DNA of 47,169 nt from contig NRSV01000121.1 in the NCBI GenBank assembly GCA_002286855.1, positions 1-47,169 on the forward strand, in the 5' to 3' direction. The notes under the pieces were generated by a model, which was not told where the DNA came from, ran no database searches, and saw only the letters and a program-made list of their open reading frames with translations. A program made the translations under genes and the position numbers. Source of the DNA: Bipolaris cookei (Eukaryota; Ascomycota; Dothideomycetes; Pleosporales; Pleosporaceae). Shown here in pieces: positions 43,163 through 47,169 of this stretch. The stretch's first letter is position 1; the number at the start of each line of letters is the position of its first letter.

Positions 43163-44392
43163 ATGGATAAGTCAAGCTCTCTGGTAAAACTTGCACAAAA
43201 GATTCTTCAAGAGGTAGAGAAGGTGGAAGCTAGTGACAATGGCGAGGGGTCAACTGACACTCTATTTGAAGCAACGCAAGAGTTGCAAACGTCTCTACTG
43301 ACAGCATTGGAGCTGCTTGAGTAACACCAGATCCGCTGCCAATGTCTCGCTTGTTTGAAATGGCTAGCGAGATTTGAAATCTTCAATCATGTTCCTACTG
43401 ATCTCAATCCTATTGCCTATACGGGCCTCGCGGCCAAAGCGAATGTGCCCGTCTGGCGGCTGCAGTCAGTTGTGCGGATGGTCATGACGGATGGGATTTT
43501 TTTCGAACCCTCACCCACGCAAATTGCCCACACCCAACTATCAGCATCATTCGCAGAGAATAGCGCTCTACAAGACTGGCCTTTCTTCATAATGACTTGC
43601 CAAACTCCCGTGGCATACCAGTTTACAGAAGCAACAGTGAGATGGCCCAACTTGGTAGCCAAGCACAAGACAGCGTTCAGCCTGGCCCTGAACACCGACT
43701 TGACTTTTTTCCAGTACTTAGAAACCCATCATGACATGGCCAAGGCATTTGCAGGTTATATGCATGGTCTAAATCGGAGCGGAAGCGGCAGTCTCCAGCA
43801 CCTTGTCGATGGCTTCGACTGGGCCAGCCTGGGCGAAGCAAACATAGTCGACGTTGGCAGGTCGACTGCACACGAATCCATTGCACTAACCTCCACCTTC
43901 CCAAACCTTCACTTCACCGTCCAGGATCTCACCGAGGTAATCCAAGAAGGCAAAGCCAAACTACCCCATCTCGCCAGCGCCTCTGTAGCCTGACGCATCA
44001 ACCTCTCAGTCCACGACTTCCTTCCACCCCAGCAACCTGAACCCAACATCTACTTCCTCCGCAGAATCTTACACAACTGACCCAATCACTAGGCTCACGA
44101 AATCCTCAAACACCTAGCCGTCGCCCTACGTGATAGTGGTAACCCCCGCGCCTGCATCCTCATCATGGAATCGATTCCACCTCTCCCCAGCATCCTTCCT
44201 CGCGGCCAAGAAGCCTATATGCACGTGCGCGATTTGACTATGGTCCAGCTGTTTGATAGCAAGGAGTGCAAGTTGGAGGATTGGAAGGACTTATTTGCGG
44301 GTACCGAGCCGAGGTTGGAACTTAGGCCGTGGAAGCATCCGCCCGGGAGTAATCTGGCGGTTATGAAGGTGGCGTTGGTCGGAGGGGAATGA
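43163..44392 (+). pseudogene. O-methyltransferase pseudogene with four in-frame stops
   Basis: Same broad family as the intact O-methyltransferase at 20.3-21.6 kb, but only distantly similar. The frame from ATG 43163 to TGA 44390-44392 is 410 codons with no frameshift. Recognisable parts are LKWLARFEIFNHVP, then AKANVPVWRLQSVVRMVMTD (winged-helix part), the SAM motif VDVGRSTAHES (Gly residues replaced by Arg and Ala), and RRILHN before the first of two close stops. Premature stops are TAA 43322-43324, TGA 43991-43993, TGA 44078-44080 (where Trp is expected) and TAG 44090-44092. They fit single transitions, which suggests RIP-like decay of a multicopy gene. Confidence 0.85.
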
Positions 44393-44609
44393 GTGTTGGA
44401 GGGAGTGGTGGTGGGGTAGGGTAGGACTGGTATGAAGGTGGGAATCTTGGGCGTTTGAGTCTGAGAATTTTTATGTGGGAAGGGATTGATGTATTTAGAG
44501 CAAGAGGAAAGGTATCTTCTATTCTTTGGGAGTATTATTATTATTAGCGTAAAAGACCACTGAGCCGGACACTTTTTCTTGGCATTGCGAACATCACTTC
44601 TAAAGTAAC

Positions 44610-45329
44610 ATGCCCCAACCACGTGAGGATTTATTAACTCAGCGAGAAGGTAGAATTACTATTGCTACTCAGGCCTTTCGTACGGGTAAGTTTAAGAGCA
44701 TACGACGCGCTGCTGCTGTCTACAACGTTCCTTTTCAGCGGCTTTCTGATCGGCTGAGGAAAATCACATTTCGGCCCCAAGCATCCCTAGACCGCCATAA
44801 TCTTACTACAACTGAAGAGCAAACAATCGTACAATATATCCTTGACATATATTCACGAGGATTTGCCCCCCAACTGTGTGAATTAGCAGATATGGCAGAG
44901 AAACTACTGCGCGTACGAGGTGGACAGCCTGTAGGTAAATGCTGGGCAGAGCGGTTTGTGTCGCGTTCGGACGAGCTTAAAACGGCCTTTACTCGAGCAA
45001 AGTATCGTTAGAGAATATAACAGGAGAAGGCAGAGGTTATCAACGCGTGGTTCAAGCTCGTACGAGAGATAATTGAGAAGTATGGGGTTCATTCAGATGA
45101 TATCCACAACTTTGATGAAACTAGCTTTAAGATGGGCGCAATTGGCTCAATGAAGGTGGTTACACGCGCAGAGCGTCGTACGAGGCCTACTCTTGCGCAG
45201 CCAGGCAATCGCGAGTGGGTTACAGTCATTCAAAGCATCTGCGCTGCGGGATACGCCACCCCGCCATTCATTATCTACAAAGGACGCGTCCACATCTCTG
45301 CATGGTACGAAGAAGCAGGTATACCGTAA
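44610..45329 (+). pseudogene. Truncated pogo-like transposase
   Basis: N-terminal and early catalytic part of a fourth pogo-like transposase: helix-turn-helix (SIRRAAAVYNVPFQRLSDRL), CENP-B/Tc5-type segment (SRGFAPQLCELADMAEKLL) and DDE start (HNFDETSFKMGAIGS) with PPFIIYKGRVH. TAG 45009-45011 and TAA 45018-45020 interrupt it (CAG and CAA by one transition each). The gene stops at 45327-45329, where the sequence joins an inverted piece of the same gene. No terminal repeats were identified, so the element is a fragment. Confidence 0.85.
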
Positions 45330-45331
45330 AG

Positions 45332-45398
45332 TTGTTTGCTCTTCAGTTATAGTAAGATTATGGCGGTCTAGGGATGCTTGGGGCCGAAATATGATTTT
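45332..45398 (-). repeat. Inverted 67-bp fragment of the neighbouring transposase
   Basis: Reverse complement of 44760-44826 with about three mismatches (key block TTTCGGCCCCAAGCATCCCT). It marks a rearrangement breakpoint between transposon and ankyrin sequence. Confidence 0.85.
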
Positions 45399-45940
45399 CT
45401 TGGCGGCGAACGGCTCCTTGCAGTACCGTTCTCCCTTTTCGATCTCTTGCTTTGACGTCCACTCCTTTGTCAACCAACAATCGCACAATTGCTTCGTTCC
45501 CTTCCCTAGCTGCCGAATGCAGCACGGTCTCCCCGTTCTTTTCCTTCACCTTAACATTGGCTCCACTGTCTAACAGTATATTCACCACTACCTCATTGTT
45601 TCCCCTAGCTGCAGAATGTAGTACTGTCTCCCTATCATCGTCCTTCGCATTGACATCTGACCCTCTGTCATCCAACAGTCGCACAATTGCCTCGTTCCCT
45701 CTTAAAGCTGCCGAGTGCAGCACCGTCCTCCCACTCTCGTCCGTTGCCTTGAAGTCCGCTCCTCTGTCCACCAGCAGCCGTGCCACCGTCTCATTTTCCT
45801 GCCAAGCAGCCAAGTGCAGTCCCGTTTCGCGATCGTTGTCTCTTACCTTGACATCGGCGCCCCTACTTATGAGCAACTGCATTACTCCTATGATCCCTGC
45901 TTTAATTGCCCAATGTAGAAAACACCATTTTATTGATTTC
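45399..45940 (-). pseudogene. Ankyrin-repeat protein fragment
   Basis: Five or six ankyrin repeats of ~32 residues with the usual pattern (G-x-TVLHSAA...GN-x-x-IVRLLVDKGADVN). The repeats are VMQLLISRGADVKVRDND, ETGLHLAAWQENETVARLL, RTVLHSAALRGNEAIVRLL and so on. The reading frame opens behind a splice-acceptor-like TTTTCAG (45943-45941) and runs without stop to the breakpoint with the inverted transposase fragment. Upstream exons and the true C-terminus are absent. Such arrays are often the sensor part of fungal NLR or HET-associated proteins, but no other domain is present, so function is open. Confidence 0.75.
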
Positions 45941-46023
45941 CTGAAAATTAGTCGAAACTAGTACTATTCGAAAGCTACAGAGGAGTGAAGCCTAGCGCAT
46001 ACAGCCATACCATCTGCGACGAG

Positions 46024-47169
46024 ATGGCGGCGCCAGCATCGAATATTGGCGATGGTAACTACCCCGACGCGTCGCGAACGCGTCTGGGCGGGGACAACAA
46101 GGTGAAAGGGAGAGCCGACAAGGCTAAGAAGGGGACAGGAAAAGGAGAGGAAGACGACGAGATTACCCAATTAATTGCTGAAGGTATACAGGAAGGAGTA
46201 GCAGAGTTAGAGAAGGGCGAATCCGAGTTTGCACGCGCGACACTTGTCCGCCTCAAAAAACTTAAATCGTTGCTTGGCACCAGAAAAAAGAACACTATAA
46301 CAAACAACGAAATCAACAACAGCCTGCGTAAAATCACGCAGCAACTTACAGCAATTGAGGAAAGAACAGCTATAAACATTGAATCTTCAACTACAGCGGT
46401 GAAGTCGAGCAAGTCCCTGTCCTGGAGCCAAGTGGCCGCGGGAGGGGCACAACAAAGGCCTAGGATCGAGATCCGACTCGACAAGAAGCCAGACGAACAA
46501 CCAAAGGCTACATAACAGCAGCTCGAGTGGATCAGGACAGCTATCCATGACGCCCAAGCAATAATAACGCACACAAGATCGACGAAAAAGGTGTCAATTC
46601 TAGTCAATAATACAGCCCGGAGAGACCAAATCCTCCAGTCTGGACTACAAGGTCTCGAAGGTGCAAAAGTGATTCGTCAGCCTAAGCTAGTAATGGTTTC
46701 GGGAATCCCAATTAGGGAGAACATACAGAACCATAAATGCAGTGACAACGAAGAGTGGATCAAGAAGGTCCAGCAGAGAAACCCAGGAATGCTGATCGAC
46801 AGAGTCGCCTGGCTATACTCCGACAAAGACCTGACTAGACGCCGAGAAGAAGGCAAGCAGACAAAAGGATCCATCATTCTTAGCATGGCAACAGAGGCTA
46901 TGCAAAACCTCGTGATCAGACAGGGCCTCCTGGTAGGAGCATAATGGCATCCAGCCAGCATGTGGGACATCTCTCTCACGGATGGACAGTGCTTCCGCTG
47001 CCATCAATGGGGCCACAACCAGTCAGTATGCAACGCGCCAAAAGAACTGTGTGGGCACTGTGCGGGAAGCCATTCCTCCAGGGACTGCATGTCTAAGGAA
47101 GATGAACAATCTAGCTGTGCTGCATGCAAGCAGAAAGGACACAAGGCCTGGATGACGAAGAGGTGCAGA
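46024..47169 (+). pseudogene. LINE-type retrotransposon ORF1 (gag-like), partial
   Basis: RNA-binding ORF1 protein of a non-LTR retrotransposon, Tad1-like by overall plan (inference). One frame runs from ATG 46024 to the window end. A charged coiled-coil N-terminus is followed by the SLSWSQVAAGG motif and by an RRM-like part (VSILVNNTARRDQILQSG and IDRVAWLYSDKDLTR). Zinc knuckles come last: CFRCHQWGHNQSVC, CGHCAGSHSSRDC and CAACKQKGHKA. In-frame TAA stops at 46513-46515 and 46942-46944 show that this copy is dead. Reverse transcriptase would be expected beyond the window. Confidence 0.82.

Noticed and set aside
45452..45961. Plus-strand Ser/Thr-rich frame of 169 codons
   Set aside because: Mirror of the ankyrin repeats on the minus strand; its periodicity comes from them.
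46059..46607. Minus-strand frame of 182 codons
   Set aside because: Antisense of the LINE ORF1, which carries the zinc knuckles on the plus strand.
1..47169. tRNA or rRNA genes
   Set aside because: No cloverleaf with a GGTTCGAAT-type arm and no rRNA sequence was noticed by eye; a covariance search would be needed to be sure.

Overview
The window looks like nuclear DNA of a filamentous ascomycete, most likely a dothideomycete of the Pleosporales type. Evidence: genes carry short introns (about 45-90 nt) with GT...AG ends and a CTAAC-like branch point close to the acceptor, intergenic spaces are small, and the gene content is fungal (HET-domain, SesA-type, LaeA-like, secreted asparaginase, pogo/Fot1-like and mariner-like transposons). 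The genus assignment is inference.

Layout. 0-8.4 kb: an uncharacterised minus-strand gene split by one in-frame TGA, a C2H2 zinc-finger gene, a large uncharacterised minus-strand gene with one intron, and a decayed RNase H gene. 9.5-13.1 kb: two different pogo-like elements (9607-11727 and 11967-13043), each flanked by TA and each with clear terminal inverted repeats. They sit inside one former open reading frame that becomes continuous again when both are removed on paper. 13.5-17.7 kb: two cell-surface genes, a secreted Ser/Thr-rich protein with ~50-residue repeats and a membrane-anchored pepsin-fold protein lacking the catalytic aspartates. 18.1-20.2 kb: a HET-domain pseudogene. 20.3-23.2 kb: a divergent pair of methyltransferases (O-methyltransferase and LaeA-like). 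23.9-31.3 kb: Fe/Mn superoxide dismutase with an apparent signal peptide, a small Ser-rich protein, a cation/proton exchanger, a damaged GH128-like glucanase and a secreted asparaginase. 32.4-34.3 kb: a mariner-like element. 34.7-38.5 kb: an intact SesA-type gene with a sigma-like amyloid motif, converging on a truncated TPR-CHAT gene that has a third pogo-like element at its 5' side. 38.7-42.1 kb: two housekeeping genes in divergent orientation (probable mitochondrial ribosomal mS26 and the nucleolar GTPase NOG2). 43.2-47.2 kb: an O-methyltransferase pseudogene, a broken transposase with an inverted fragment of itself, an ankyrin-repeat fragment, and the ORF1 of a LINE-type retrotransposon running off the window.

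How it fits together. Core genes are undamaged, whereas multicopy families (transposases, HET, TPR-CHAT, O-methyltransferase, LINE ORF1) carry many premature stops. Nearly all of these can be explained by single C-to-T or G-to-A changes, which resembles repeat-induced point mutation. Against that background the SesA-type cell-death gene is intact. The most interesting candidate system is this amyloid-motif effector overlapping, tail to tail, the remains of a TPR-CHAT protease-like gene. All intron joins were derived by eye; each was checked for reading phase, and joins used for full gene models give totals divisible by three.
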